Source: Cyathus striatus (taxonomy: Eukaryota > Basidiomycota > Agaricomycetes > Agaricales > Nidulariaceae). Taken from it: a stretch of 64,000 nt of DNA. The notes under the pieces are model-generated. The model saw nothing but the letters and a program-made list of their open reading frames with translations. It was not told the DNA's origin and did not search any database. This document shows, piece by piece, positions 32,285 through 44,084 of this stretch (its first letter is position 1; each line of letters opens with the position of its first letter). The stretch spans positions 2,356,001 through 2,420,000 of the forward strand of contig JAOVFP010000016.1 of the NCBI GenBank assembly GCA_025738555.1, written 5' to 3'. Made by a program: the position numbers and the translations under genes.

Positions 32285-33780
32285 CTGGGAAATGTCAACA
32301 TTGTTGACAAAAACCTTGCTTGCATTTGTTAGGATAAGGGAATCAAAAAAAATTAATACATGGTACATCTGTGTGTGCTTAAGGGGAAGTCTACTACAGA
32401 GTCAAAGGAGTTTCCCATTTATTTGAAGGTGAATGGCAGTAAGGTGAAGAGAACAGTCAAGAGGCAACAATTTGCCATTACAGCAGCATATGCTTTCACA
32501 GACTACTGGTCACAAGGGAAAACTATACCAAATGTACTGGTGGATATTGCCAAACCCCCATGTGGACAAATGTGTCTATTCTACATATATGTAGCTCTGT
32601 CAAGAAGTGCTGGAAGGGACTCAATAAGATTATTACAGGATTTTGAAGACACAATGTTTCTACAGTCACATGAAGTAGAGCAGCTCAAAGAGGATGACAG
32701 GTTGGAGAGATTAAATGCAATTTTTATGCAAAAACCAAGACAATATGGGAAGAGATACAAGACAGACAAGAGAAACAGAAAGTAGCAGGCAATAGTATAT
32801 ACTCATAAATAAAGGTAACACTAATACAGGTATCAAAAACAATAATATGAGCATGCATATCACTATCTCCACTTAATTTATTAATGACCAGCATAAGTAA
32901 AAGGACAGGATGGATGGGGACATACAAAAAACAATAGAAAGAGTCTACTTGCCTCAGAACCATCTACTCAGGTGCAAGAAGAACATTGCCACTATCTAAG
33001 GATTTGCCATAGTCCATTTATCACAGGAGGAATTAATGCAAAATAAATGTGAGCACACAAAGGAGAAAACAGGTGAGAACACACCAAGGGAACAGACAAA
33101 ACAAGAGTGCAGCAAGAGAGGATTTAACACCAAAAAAAAAAGAGGCAAGGGTATGCTGAGGGAACAAGCAGAGAGAGAGTGCACACTGGATTTGCCATAG
33201 TTGAATGCAGAAAAGGTGAACACACAAGAGAAGTACAAGACAGTTGGACAAGTGAGAGTGCACATTGAGATTAATGACAGCAAGAGAGAATTTAATGCAA
33301 GAGGGAACAGACAGAGGAAGAGTGCATGACTCTGGTGTGAGGATGATGTTTCTGACAGGCCCCAGCTCAATAACCAAAGACCACAAGTGATACAACATGT
33401 TTTACCATGTAGAGAAAGCCAGATCCCAAGATCCTGTCATTGAAGCACTAGCAACATAGGACAGTTGTCTCCTTAAATGGCCTTAAATTGGGTTGCCAAA
33501 ACCTGGCATACAACACATCAAACCCTACCAGCTTCCAGGTGTTGTGTCTTGTGTTGTAGTTGTAGAGTTCCATGGCAGCATGTCTCACAATAGTAGGAGG
33601 TATTAAACAAGAGAAGGGAGAGGAATGTGCATGCAGAGAGAATGAAAAAGATAGATAGACTTTCAATGTGCAGTTGAGGCAAGAGAGCTGAGGAGATCTT
33701 GTGATCATGGGAGAGTGCACATGAAGGTCGAAAAGTGCAACCCATTTTAACCCAAACAGAATACCTTGCAAGCAAGGTGA
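32285..33780 (+). mobile_element. Helitron-like insertion in the foldback right arm
   Basis: By comparison with other repeat units the arm reads ...ACAATA / TAGTAATATT... around this insert, so it entered between A and T without a target duplication, as Helitrons do. The 5' end (CTGGGAAATGTCAACATTG) includes the stem TGTCAAC/GTTGACA and the 3' end carries the hairpin ACCTTGCAAGCAAGGT two bases before the border. It encodes the C-terminus of a PIF1-type helicase at its left. The canonical TC start and CTRR end are absent, so it may be truncated or of a variant type. The rest (32790-33780) has no gene that I can support. Confidence 0.55.
32360..32785 (+). pseudogene. C-terminal fragment of a Helitron PIF1-like helicase
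   Basis: 141 residues. The pattern FAITAAYAFTDYWSQGKTIP and FYIYVALSRSAGRDSIRLL matches helicase motifs V and VI of PIF1-like proteins of fungal Helitrons; the Gln and Arg expected for motif VI (VALSRS) are present. The Rep nuclease and the helicase Walker motifs are missing, so it is only the last part of the protein. The start codon is arbitrary. Confidence 0.7.
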
Positions 33781-33947
33781 TAGTAATATTCACTTCAAAT
33801 AGCTAATGATCACATATGATCACCATATTGCAATAGACCTACAGTAATAGTATTCAATTCAAAATAAGTCAATGATCACATATGATCACCATATTACAAT
33901 AGACTTACAGTAGTAATATTCACTTCAAAATAGCCAATGATCACATA

Positions 33948-34222
33948 CTGTACTGGAGTGTATGGAGGCAATGGACCTTCAAGTGTGACACAATTTTGCA
34001 GGCACAACACTGGCAACCAGGCTTAAATTTGAGTGACAAATTTTCAAATTGGCAACAAAAGTTCGATTTTTAGTGATTTTTTCGGAAATTATATCCAACA
34101 TTAGCTTGCTGTGCTATCAGTATTAGCAACCAGGCCTCTGTTATGTGTGACAAAGGGTGATTTTAGCAATGCAACTGGGTCAGCATTACATGTGATGGTT
34201 GCTTTTATATACTCCATTACAG
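33948..34222. mobile_element. Stowaway-like MITE, family 2, copy b
   Basis: 275 bp inserted at the TA of the arm repeat ATGATCACATATGATCACC, which reads TCACA-TA-[element]-TA-TGATCACC. It is similar to 18617-18893 along the whole length, with many CG to TG/CA changes. Confidence 0.85.
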
Positions 34223-34599
34223 TATGATCACCATATTACCATAGACCTACAGTAGTAATATTCACTTTAAAATAGCCAATGATCACATATGATCACCATA
34301 TTACAATAGACCTACAGTAGTAATATTCACTTCAAATTAGCCAATGATCACATATGATCACCATATTGCAATAGACCTACAGCAATAATTTCCATTCAAA
34401 ATAGTTAATGATCACATATGATCACATTACAATGTAGTAATATTCACTTCAAAATAGCCAATGATCACTTATGATCACTATTAGATTTAGTATTAATAGG
34501 TGGATAAGCTCTCAAAACATGTAATCATGAAGGTGATCATTATTTATGATTGCAGCAATCATAAAACACTACATTTTTATGATCATTTTTGGCTGACAC

Positions 34600-35720
34600 T
34601 TATGACTACATTGATGTGTCTATGCCACCAGAAGCACTCAATGTCAGGCATGATTTTTGATTATATATAATGCATGCAAATGCACTGTATACCACAATTA
34701 AAGAAATTGCACAGTCATGTCACATGACTGAATACTTCACACCATCACATGATACAATACACTACTAATCAAATATACCCAATACTATACATGAACAAAC
34801 CAATACCTTACATGAACAAATAACTTTAAATCACCATTAAACATCATACACATATCAATAATTAATCGCTTGCACAAACAATGCACTAACAAAGGATAAT
34901 ATGACACTCTTTCATTGTGTTATTCATCCATTGTATGAAGACAATGAGAGACTATTTATATACAACTCCATTGTTTTCAATCCTATTGTTCATAATAAAT
35001 GAACTGCATTGTACTATTCACCTATTGTTGAAGACAATGAGAAAACTATTTATATACAACTCCATTGTTTTCAATCCTATTGTTCATAACTAATGAACTA
35101 CATTGTCCTATTCACCCATTGCTTGAAGACAATGAGAAAACTATTTATATACAACTCCATTGTTTTCACTCCTATTGTTCATCACAAATGAACTACATTG
35201 TACTATTCATCCATTATCTGAAGACAATGTGAAACTATTTATATATAACTCCATTGTTTTCACCACCATTGTTCACACAATGGTGGAAAGGTATCTATTG
35301 TTCTCTACTTCATTGTTATAAAAATGGATTCCTATTGTTTTTGCCCAGAACAATGTAGCTCTTTATTTAGAACAATGTAATTCATTACACATTGTTCTGA
35401 TATATGCTATTGTTCTCTGCTGACTAACCCTCAAATACCATTGTCCTGTACAGCCTCAGATCTAAAATCTACACTTGCACATTACTTGTTTTGGAGAACA
35501 ATGTAGATTGGTAGAGTGGGAATTGGATTACTAAGCAGGTTAGGAAAAGGTATATAAGGAGGGCAGTTTGGCAGTAGATAGATAGCTACCCACCCCCCAG
35601 TAGTCTCACCCATTTGTCATTAGTCATCAGTTATTAGTACAGATTTATCAGCACAGCCAGTCCAGTCAGAAATAGTATCAGTATCAGCAACAGTAAACAG
35701 ATCAGTAACAGTCACAGTCA
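34600..35720. other. Non-coding region rich in CATTGT/ACAATG words
   Basis: No gene. It holds the 94-bp tandem repeat (34910-35290), then further CATTGTTC and GAACAATG words up to 35510, and a CAGTA-rich stretch (35630-35720) before the hairpin MITE. Possibly a short-word-built element like B and C, but its ends were not identified. Confidence 0.4.
34910..35290. repeat. Tandem repeat of about 94 bp, four copies
   Basis: CTATTTATATA(C/T)AACTCCATTG occurs at about 34952, 35046, 35140 and 35235, and the rest of the unit (CCTATTGTTCAT, GAACTACATTGT, GAAGACAATGAGAAA) repeats in step. Confidence 0.9.
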
Positions 35721-35874
35721 CCGCGGGCAATTGCTTCTATTTCCTTTGATGATATCGAGAACATATGATGAAATCAAAATATTTTCGTCATATCTTCTCA
35801 ATATTATCGATTTTAAAATATTTTCATCATATAGTCTTGATATCATCAAAGGAAATAGAAGCAATTGCCCATGG
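35721..35874. mobile_element. 154-bp hairpin MITE
   Basis: GGGCAATTGCTTCTATTTCC starts at 35725 and its inverted repeat ends at 35870; the arms match perfectly over 32 bp, and the centre (ATATGATGAAA...AATATTTT) is also self-complementary. No clear TSD. It lies 0.4 kb upstream of the MULE pseudogene. Confidence 0.8.
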
Positions 35875-36261
35875 TGAGTATTAGTCAGAAGTCACAGTCA
35901 CAGTCAGAGTAACAGTAACAGAATAAGAAGCAGATCATAGGTCAAGTTCTAAGCAAGTTGAACATTGATCTATACAACATACACATTATAAATAGCATTA
36001 GGTCTATAGTGTGTACTATACCCCTTTCATTATACTTGACATTGTATACAGCCTTTGCTGTACAATATCCTTCACACTCAGTTTCATACAAATCATACAG
36101 CTCTTGCTGTACAAGACCATCCACCAAATTCCCAAGAATATTCTTGCTAAATATTTCCTGACACTCAGGTGTTGTAACACAAACAAAGTCGATTCCTGTT
36201 AGCACCTTAGATTATCTTAATCTTAAACAACATCGAGTTCATACAAACACACCTTGATTGG

Positions 36262-38446
36262 ATGCCACCTGCTATTATTTCACGGCTTCAAGCACTCCAT
36301 CCTCAGTTAACCTGCCTACAAGTACAAACTGCATGGAAAGAGTTTAGCAAGGTACATTGGTTTTGTGACAAAATCCAACTTCTTTCTGCCAAGAAACTAC
36401 TTGAAGAGTATCATGATACCATTGACATTTTTGAGCCAAGTAATCTGCCTGATAGTGTAGAGATGCTTTCATGGGGAATGAAGGAAATCGCTAGTCACCT
36501 TCAAGGGAAAATTGTTGAAATCGGAATGGATGCAACATGTGAGTGACTTATTTAATCAGAATCCAATGAAACTTACCATAATTTTATAGACAATACCAAT
36601 TCAAAACATCTTGAATTATACAGCATCACAGCAGAATACGATGGTGCAGGATTTCCACTTGGATATTGCCTACTTACAACCGAAACTGCCATCAGCCCAA
36701 AGAAGTGAATGAAATCACTTACCACATGGGCTCATTGTCTTTGTGACACATATGGATTAAAGCCATCTTTCATGCATGTTGACAAAGATATGGCAGAAAT
36801 CGGGTGTTTGAAAGAGGTCTGGGATGGAAAAATTAATTTGTGCTGGTGGCATCTTCATCAGGCAGTAAAAACTTGGCTACAGAATCGAAAATTAGCCACA
36901 GCCCCATATAATGTCAATCAGGCACACACCGAGTTTTCATTCATTGACCAGGACTTTGTACTGATAGGGAAAAAAGTCAACATGCAGGATTATGAAGGAG
37001 GCATCCCTGACAATGACTTAGTTATTCTGGCTGATGATGAAACAACCATGTCAAGTCTCAACCTTGATACTGCTACAACAGCATGGAGATTTGTAATGAG
37101 ACAAGGACTGTGCATAACCATTCCTCCTCAGCCTATATCAATAAAACCAACACCTCAAGTGATACCCACTATTCACATTCCCCCACCGGGGACAAGGGTA
37201 CTGTTTCACAGTCAAGCAGATGGAGACCTGGATGTAGATGAAGAAGAAAAGCAATTAAAACATATATTCTGTGAGACAGCATACCATGAAGAAATCTTGA
37301 ATATGATGGAGTGTCACTACTGCACCCATCCACTAATACCAGGCTATGCAGAGCCAACACCTGAAGCTATAAGGCGCTGGGCAGTTAAACAAATGTATCA
37401 ATATTGCATTAGCTATAATTTGCGTGAGGTTTGGGCATATCTATGGGAGAATCGGTATAGGAAAGGAAGGTGGGAGCTATGGGCTCGTTCTGTTCATCCT
37501 GACATACCACTCCTCAAAACAACAATGATTCTAGAAAGCCAGTGAGTCGCAAATATAGTCAAAAATAAAATAATAACTTACAAATTTTGGAAGTTGGCGA
37601 CGTATAAAGCATGACTTTCTTCAACAGTTCCATCTGCCTCAATGCGACTTTCTTGTATGGATCTTGGTCAACAAGCTTGCTCCATTGTACTATAGGAAGC
37701 TGAAGATTTTGTTGCACAAGTCTTCCCACTATAGAGATCCTTTATCATGGCATAAAGAACTGAAGTTGACATGGCACAGACTCAAAACAAAGCCTATTAC
37801 AATGCCCTTGAATGATGCATATAGGCCTGATCCTCAATGATGGGTGTGTACCTGTCCATCATTCTTGGTTAGCCGATTTTTGCTTTGCAAACACCTTATT
37901 CAAAGTGTACACTGGGTCCCAGCTGCATTTTTTGCACAAGTAAAACAAAGGCGAACAACACCATTTTGGAAGCACAAGTCTCTGAGGGTGATAGAAGATG
38001 CTGACAGTGATGACAAAAATGAAGATTCAGTGGTAGAGCCTCAAGGTCTTGTACCAGAAATTGAAAATGAAGCAGGGTTCTCATCAGACATTGAAATGTT
38101 CAATGGGAATGAAGGTTCTAGTGATGAAGACGAAGATTTCATTGACAACGAGCTGGACATTGATATGGAAAGAACTGGAAAGACATTTGAAGAGTCTATG
38201 AATTCAATGATCAACACTATGACAGAATTTACAGATTTATTATGGTACCAGATTCAGTTCCAGGATCAACAAGTGCTGCAAACATTACAAAGTCAAGGAG
38301 CATCTTTCTTTGCTCTAGCAGAGGCATGTTTGGATAAGGAGAAGAGGATGAATGGGAGGGTAGGAACCAGAACACCTTCAACATGGGATAAATCAACTTC
38401 AAATGTGATGTTCTTCTGCACAAGGCCTGCAGCGGCAAATGAATGA
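36262..38446 (+). pseudogene. MULE (Mutator-like) transposase pseudogene
   Basis: Three exons: to 36538, 36590-37541 and 37594-38446, with introns 36539-36589 (GTGAGT...TATAG) and 37542-37593. The catalytic core is seen as EIGMDAT followed over the intron by YNTNSKHLELY, then FMHVDKDMAEIG, then LCWWHLHQAV. The C-terminus has a SWIM zinc motif (CTCPSFLVSRFLLCKH, about 37846-37893) and an acidic tail. Two in-frame TGA codons (36706, 37838) break it, the second where Arg is likely (CGA to TGA). Upstream coding (36000-36260) seems to continue but is frameshifted. No terminal inverted repeats were identified. Confidence 0.75.
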
Positions 38447-38696
38447 ATATTGAGTAAGCTGTCAAAGTGCTATTTTTATGTACTAGTACTGAGCTCATTA
38501 GGTACAGAGTCTTACAATAATCAATGTGCTTTATATGTTTGCACACTTATACTTAAGTAGTACATGAGTCTCTACAACAGCACTACTTGAGCACTACTTA
38601 AATACATTGAATTGTTTATCTTCAATCCTCTTTACTATCTTGGCACTACCTAAACTGATCATTTCATTTCAAGCTGATGACATTATTACGTTCATG

Positions 38697-40724
38697 TCAT
38701 TCATCTACATCTATGTCAGTGCTAGTGAGTAAGCATCTGCACACCATGAGAAGTCCTCCGGTTAATACCTGGTAGGTATTGTAACCTGAGCTGGCAGTCA
38801 TGTGATGTCCCAGGTGGGGGAGACAAACAACAGTCTGGATGTCACGCACATACTGGGATGGCTTTCGATTACGTGCAGGTCGAGGTTTGGATGGCTGTAT
38901 AGCAGGGAGAGAGGAGTTCTCTGGCACAGGTTCAGGTTCATCAATATGTACTTCACTCTGTTCCCCCTCCTGACCCTCCTGTGCTCCTTCCCTATCATCT
39001 TTGGGCTTGCTTGCCTCAGAATCCTCTCCCTCAAGCACAACATTCTCTGAGTCCCCCACTGAAACATAAGTCTTGGAAAAATACACTGTATGTTCAACCC
39101 TGACACTTTGCTTCTCAGGCCAGTAAATACAATGTCCATTGCTATGGACATCAAAACCAACCCATCTGCCTGAGTGTGTGTGCATACGAATTTTGCCAGC
39201 ATCCAGGTCATGCACCCACACCTGGCATCCCCACAAAGGTAGATTTCCCAGATGTGGAATGGCACTGTGTACCAACATGTATGGAGTTTTGCCACCCAGA
39301 GCCTTCATTGAAGTCCGGTTCTTCAAATACACTACATGTAGCAACGCCTCCCCCCAAAGGAAAGTCAGTAGTCCAGCTGTTAGTAACATAGCCCAGACTT
39401 TTTCGAGCAGGGTACAATTAAGGCATTCAGATATGCCATTCTCTTCAGGTGTATCATGTACTGTAAGTTTCTGTTGTATCCCAGATTGGTCAAGATAATT
39501 ATGGAATTCGTCAGACAGGTATTCCCCTTCATGGTCTGAGTGAAGGCATGTGATATGGGTCTTCATATGAACATCAATCCAAGCCACAAGACTTTTAAAT
39601 GACGTAAAGGCTTCATCCTTGGTGCAAAGGAGGTAAACTGTAGTCCAGCGCGAATAGTCACCTGTAAAGCTAATGAAGTAGTGCCTATGTCCTAGGGTTT
39701 CTGTATCAGCAGGCCCCCAAATATCTGAGTGAACTTCCTGTCTGAAAGATGTTGCTTGAGGACCAACTCTCTCCTTCAGAACAGGATGACAGGAGGCTTT
39801 AGCCTGGACACATACATCACACTGGAGTAGTTTGTCCTTGTCTATGAGCTCAATGCCACTGACCAATCCCTTCAATACTAGTTCCTGAGCTGCACACAGG
39901 GCAATATGACCCATCCAGTGATGTAACTCCATTACAGACATCCTAACAACTCCACTTCCTACCACCATGTTTGCATACCCATCCTGCAGTACGATGTAAA
40001 GCCCACATGACTTGGTGATTTGTCCAATTGGCTCATCAACCTTGTTTTGATGGAACTCACATTTTCCTCCACCAAAAGTTATGTAGTAGCCAGCATCATC
40101 TATTTGACCAATGGAGACAAGGTAAAAACCAATAGACAGGGTATAAAGAACATTAGTAAGTCTAATTTTCACCCAGTCCTTGCCATTAGGAATTGAAATA
40201 ACAACATCTCCAATTCCTTCAGCTTGAAAGAACTGTTGGTTTGCCATTGACAGTGTGCATGGCTCAATAGAGGTGAATGTAACAAAATCATCTTGGTAAG
40301 GAGACATGTGATGTGATGCACCCGAATCATATAGGTCACAGGGTTCTACCTTTCTTCCAGCAATAGCAGCTGCAGCAATATCCTCAACAGGATTAGACAT
40401 TGTCATGAGTAGTGGCTGGCACACCATAGAACTGTCTCCAGCAAGTACTGTGGTACCAGCTGTCGCATACATGGTTCTCTGTTTCCTCGGTGGCTCTTCA
40501 TCCTCACTTTCCGACAGTTCCACAAGCGGAGGCAATTCTTTGTCCCAGGGGTCCTCATCCCCACTATCTTCTGTGCATGGCAGATCATCTAGTCTCCTCA
40601 AGACATCTTCCAAGTTATCCCCATCCTGGTAGACAACATCATCTGCATAGAACACCATCCATGTGCCAGCAATTTCATCTAAACCAGCTGCCATAGAAGC
40701 CATGCCACTACTGTTCCCTCCCAA
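38697..40724 (-). pseudogene. Ty1/copia protease and integrase, truncated before RT
   Basis: A 675-residue frame. After an acidic start comes the protease (YDSGASHHMSP, about 40340-40310), the GAG-pre-integrase domain (ELHHWMGHIALCAAQ, with CDVCVQAKA) and the integrase core: VHSDIWGPAD, LHSDHEGEYLS, and ENGISECLNCTLLEK, where the two Cys stand at normally Arg positions. The conserved linker DLDAGKIRMHTHSGRWVGFD follows. The reverse transcriptase and RNase H are absent; the frame runs into unrelated sequence near 38700. So this is only the 5' half of a copia element. Confidence 0.8.
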
Positions 40725-41737
40725 AGACTTCTGGCAAGAGTTTGAGGAGTTACCCTCATGCCCATCTTTAACGTTGTTCTTTTTCGGAGAGGGGCACTTG
40801 TCTTGCTTATGTCCACGACCACTGCAATTTCAGCACTCCCCTGTAGCTTGTTGATTTCAGTGGCACTGTCCTTGCTGGTGACAACCTCCACCAGCCCAGG
40901 AGCCAGGCTTCTCACTTGCCATGGTGCTGGCTGCAGCAACTCCTGCTGAGTCAGAGTTCTTTGCCCTCCCAACCCCCTTGGCCTTCTTGTCACCATAGAC
41001 ATGATCCCACTCCTGTAGAACAAGATGAATTATATATTCTGGCTTCAAGTTGGACTGGAGCTGTATGGGTGAGGGTTTAGAGTCCGGAGATGGTGTCGAC
41101 GTAGGGAAGCTGATGTCACCATAGTTATAGTTGTAGCCATAGCGGCTGTGGTAGTGGCTCCCAGCACAGAGCTCTCTAATGTTGAGACAATAGCCTGTAC
41201 ATTGGCATCAATTTGAGATATATAGGTAGATAGATCTGGCAGCGGTCACAAGAAGTTAATAATGAGGCTATGATAATCATCATCCATCACCATGATGCCC
41301 AATGCCTTTAACTTCTCATACTCCATGTTTATACAGTCAAATTCATCATGGAGATTTGCTCCGTCCCTGCACCACATGGCCTGGAACTTCAGTTTAAGGT
41401 TATTCTGCATTAACATGGATTTGCTCATGAATTCCGATACAATCCCAGTCTACCTCTGGGCAACAGAAGGTTTCGTCATATACTTCACAAGTATTGAGTC
41501 AGGTAACTTCTGCATCAGCAAGTGAGATGCCAAGTCTTCCTTCTCTTGCCATGCATCCAACTTGGCAGAGTCTTCCTTGGGTTTTGGAGCTTCTCCAGTA
41601 AAATGCTTCCAAACCTTCTGAGCCCTCATAGCTCCTTCGAATCGGGTCTTGAACATCACCCAATTCTCACCTGAGCTGTCCAGCCTATCGACAGCCTGGG
41701 AGAAGTTCACGAGGCCAGCATTATTGGTAGTCAACAT
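40725..41737 (-). pseudogene. Ty1/copia Gag (UBN2-type) with zinc knuckle, broken
   Basis: Frames 41737-41450 (LDSSGENWVMFKTRFEGAM, LLMQKLPDSILVKYM) and 41428-41230 (NLKLKFQAMWCRDGANLHDE) are typical of copia Gag. They are separated by one stop. Further on, at about 40838-40796, CSGRGHKQDKC forms the knuckle with the preceding Cys; the residue between is a TGA where Trp is usual. It leads into the frame starting at 40724. Confidence 0.7.
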
Positions 41738-41990
41738 GTTGATATGATATGTTTGTGTACTAGGTAAAAACTTTCACAGTCAATTGGCAGGGGCAGGGCC
41801 CATAACCTATAAAAATATAATAGGGTCTGCTCACCTCAGCTCTTGCAGAGAATAGCGATGACTGAGGAGAGTGAGACCACTTTCTAATCAACTTAAATAT
41901 GATAATTCAACAAAATTTTCTAATGCTGTGTCGAACCTAGTCAGTGGGTTAAAGTGGCAGCATCCTGCTGGCTAGTACAGTACAGCACAT
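41738..41990. other. Possible remains of the copia 5' LTR and primer site
   Basis: Read on the minus strand this precedes Gag and contains GGTTATGGGCCCTGCC, a plausible primer-binding region. No second LTR was found to define it. Confidence 0.3.
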
Positions 41991-43080
41991 CAATAGCACA
42001 TGGATTGTATAAGCAACCTTATGTGCTCCAACAGACTAGTCCTAACCTCCCACATCCCCCCACACCCCATGTGTACATAGGGTAGATAGATATAATGATA
42101 CAGTAGTAGAGGTAAAAGTAGTACATCCTTGCATACTTGTACAAATTTTAATCCCAAAAGCAAAAGAAAAAAGCCACATAACATATGAATACCCCACCCC
42201 AATGATCTACTTGGCCTCACTAGTCCTAACCTCCCACATCCCCCATGTCCCCTCAAAAAACCCCTCAAGACAACCACCCCACCCAAAAAATCAACCTGCC
42301 TAACCCCCTTCCTAACCTTCCCCTCCCATCTTCCACACCTCCCAAGAAAAGCCATATTAATACCCTCACAGTCCTTATCCCCAAGCACATCATTCCAATA
42401 ATGCCTCATGCTAACCCTCGTTTTCAACTGCACCTGCATCTGCATCAACACATTGTACACTGACATGCCACTCGGATGGGTCACATGTATATCGATGTAC
42501 CATGGTAGTTTTGGGTGGTAGAGCCAGAGAAGGGAGGCGCCGGGTGTGCATGCTAGTTGAGCTAGATCTAGTGAGTTGGGTTTGCATTGGATGTTTGGGA
42601 ATTCAAAGGGGGAGCCGAGGGATTGGGTGCTGGATGTGAGAGAGGGGGTGGAATGGAATGGGGGGAAGCACAGGTCATGGCATATTGGTGAATGAGAGGG
42701 GGTATATGCTAGGAGGGGGTGGATTGTTCATTTTAGAGGGCCCGTGTATTCTTATTGGTAGTGTGTCAGTGAGAGTGAGAGAATGAAGGGAGGAGATGAA
42801 CCATACACATCACTCATGCCTTTTCGCAATCTTGGAAACATGCTCACTACACCTGGAACTAGACCTCTGTGGGGATCATAATCTGCCCTCCAGTCTCTTG
42901 GATGCTTTGCCAAATTGTGCTTGTTGAATGTGTCAGGGAGGGCATAGGCTGGCAGGTACCCTGCCACTGGAAGCAAGAATAACATGGCAGGGGATGGCAA
43001 CAGTACTGCAAAGGGATCTCTGTCAGAACTGTTGGATGGTGGGATGATGTTGACAGCCTGGGATGCATTAATTATATCTG
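41990..43080 (-). pseudogene. DUF6699-like gene family, copy 4, C-terminal part (CG-decayed)
   Basis: From right to left: PPAYALPD-like and NLAKHPRDWRADYD (43000-42860), LVPGVVSMFPRLRKGMSDV (42855-42800), an intron-like stretch, then the His-Pro-Leu-Leu-Ala-Tyr-Thr equivalent (42740-42560, frameshifted), and VYNVLMQMQVQLKTR...LGRCGRWEGKVRKGVRQVD (42460-42290). A repeat of TAGTCCTAACCTCCCACATCCCCC stands at 42030-42055 and again at 42220-42245. The N-terminal module of this copy is 43844-43353. Decay is by CG transitions and frameshifts. Confidence 0.6.
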
Positions 43081-43352
43081 TATCTGGCTCTAAGGTGCAT
43101 GCTTTAGCATCCGTGTAAGACCACCAACTTTAATATGAGGCAATTACATGTAACATACCTTTGTAAATGCTTGCAGCATACTGCTCTTTTGTGGTTTCTA
43201 GGAAATGTTTGGCGTCAAAACATCCCTTTCATAAATTTCAGCATCTTTTAAAGTGTAAGATAAAACTAATGATTCTGACCTTGTTGAATGCTTCAACAGC
43301 GGCTGTACGAACTTCCAGGACCTAGTAACCACAAATGTTGATTATGATAACT

Positions 43353-43844
43353 TCACCTCTCACAGAAACGCCATGACACCTGAGAGAGAAGCCACGCAAT
43401 TACTTCTTTTAATTGATGAGCATTAACAGCTGTCTCACTGTTATCCCTGTCTTCAAATGAGGTCACCTGTGAAAAAGATGAGGAAGTATAGTAAATCCCA
43501 ATGATTAGTAAAAAAACTGGGCATATGCCTAGTGGACCTTGTATATTTTCAGGAACATGGTCTGGTGTACTGTTGGTTGTTGCATGTTTATCTGGTGTAG
43601 GTACAGCTGTTGGTATATTCAGTGAAGAGAGCACTTCTAAAACAGTGTTTTCAATAAATGCTCTTTGTGCAGCAGAGTCTGCATTCATTTGACTGAGTAG
43701 ATGGGAAGGATCATTTACATTGGGAGGATTTATACCGATGAAAGTGATGTTTCCTCCAGCATTGAGAACATTTGTGTTGTTTATCGCATGGACCCTGCTG
43801 TTATTAAATATAGATGCATTGATGATTTCACTGACATTTGCCAT
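43353..43844 (-). pseudogene. N-terminal module (type II) of DUF6699 family, copy 4
   Basis: 163 residues, starting MANVSEIINASIFNN, with NPPNVNDPSHLLSQMNADSA and FEDRDNSETAVNAHQLKEV. The middle (PVFLLIIGIYYTSSSFSQV) is most likely an unspliced intron ending in TTTTTCACAG before VTSFEDRD. It is paralogous to 50338-50829 and 57133-57560. Unknown function. It is placed upstream of the DUF6699-like part in all three copies, so it is probably its N-terminus via short exons at 43320-43080. Confidence 0.5.
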
Positions 43845-43889
43845 TAAGTAAGATTAGTAGTGGTGGTGGCAGAGTTCAAGTGCATGAGG

Positions 43890-44084
43890 ATAAGTGCAAG
43901 GAGTGGGGATGTGGGAAATGGATCATGATGGTAGTACATCACTTTTAAGCATCCCATCAGTGCGCGCCTGATGCTCAAGCACTCAAGGATAATACTTATT
44001 ATAGTGACTGGCACCTAAGCTGAAAGAGCACAGCCTAGTACATGGCCATGACCAGAAGAAAAACAAGAACTTCACTTCCGAATA
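43890..44084 (-). other. Duplicated 5' flank of copy 4 (two empty insertion sites)
   Basis: Complemented, it reads ...TGCTCTTTCAGCTTAGGTGCC... (about 44030-44005) and GTGATGTACTACCATCATG (about 43948-43925). The first is the uninterrupted counterpart of the MITE site at 49310-49869, the second of the site at 49978-50250. Confidence 0.7.

Larger units (their letters stand above)
29685..34599. mobile_element. Foldback-type element with long inverted arms built of tandem repeats
   Basis: The left arm starts GTGTTAGCCAAAATTATC and the right arm, complemented, GTGTCAGCCAAAAATGATC. The arms match over several hundred bases, first by unique sequence (TGATTGCTGCAATCATAAAT), then by repeats of about 60-65 bp with core TGATCACATATGATCACC, then by unique sequence again (30035-30350 against 31925-32225). 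The loop (about 30460-31755) has no gene. The right arm is interrupted by a Helitron-like insert (32285-33780) and by a MITE (33948-34222). No sure TSD was found; TATGA occurs near both ends. A non-autonomous element. Confidence 0.7.

Noticed and set aside
15126..41737. Ascomycete-type RIP as the cause of decay
   Set aside because: RIP favours CpA; here changes are concentrated at CpG, and the taxon appears to be a basidiomycete. CpG methylation and deamination fit better.
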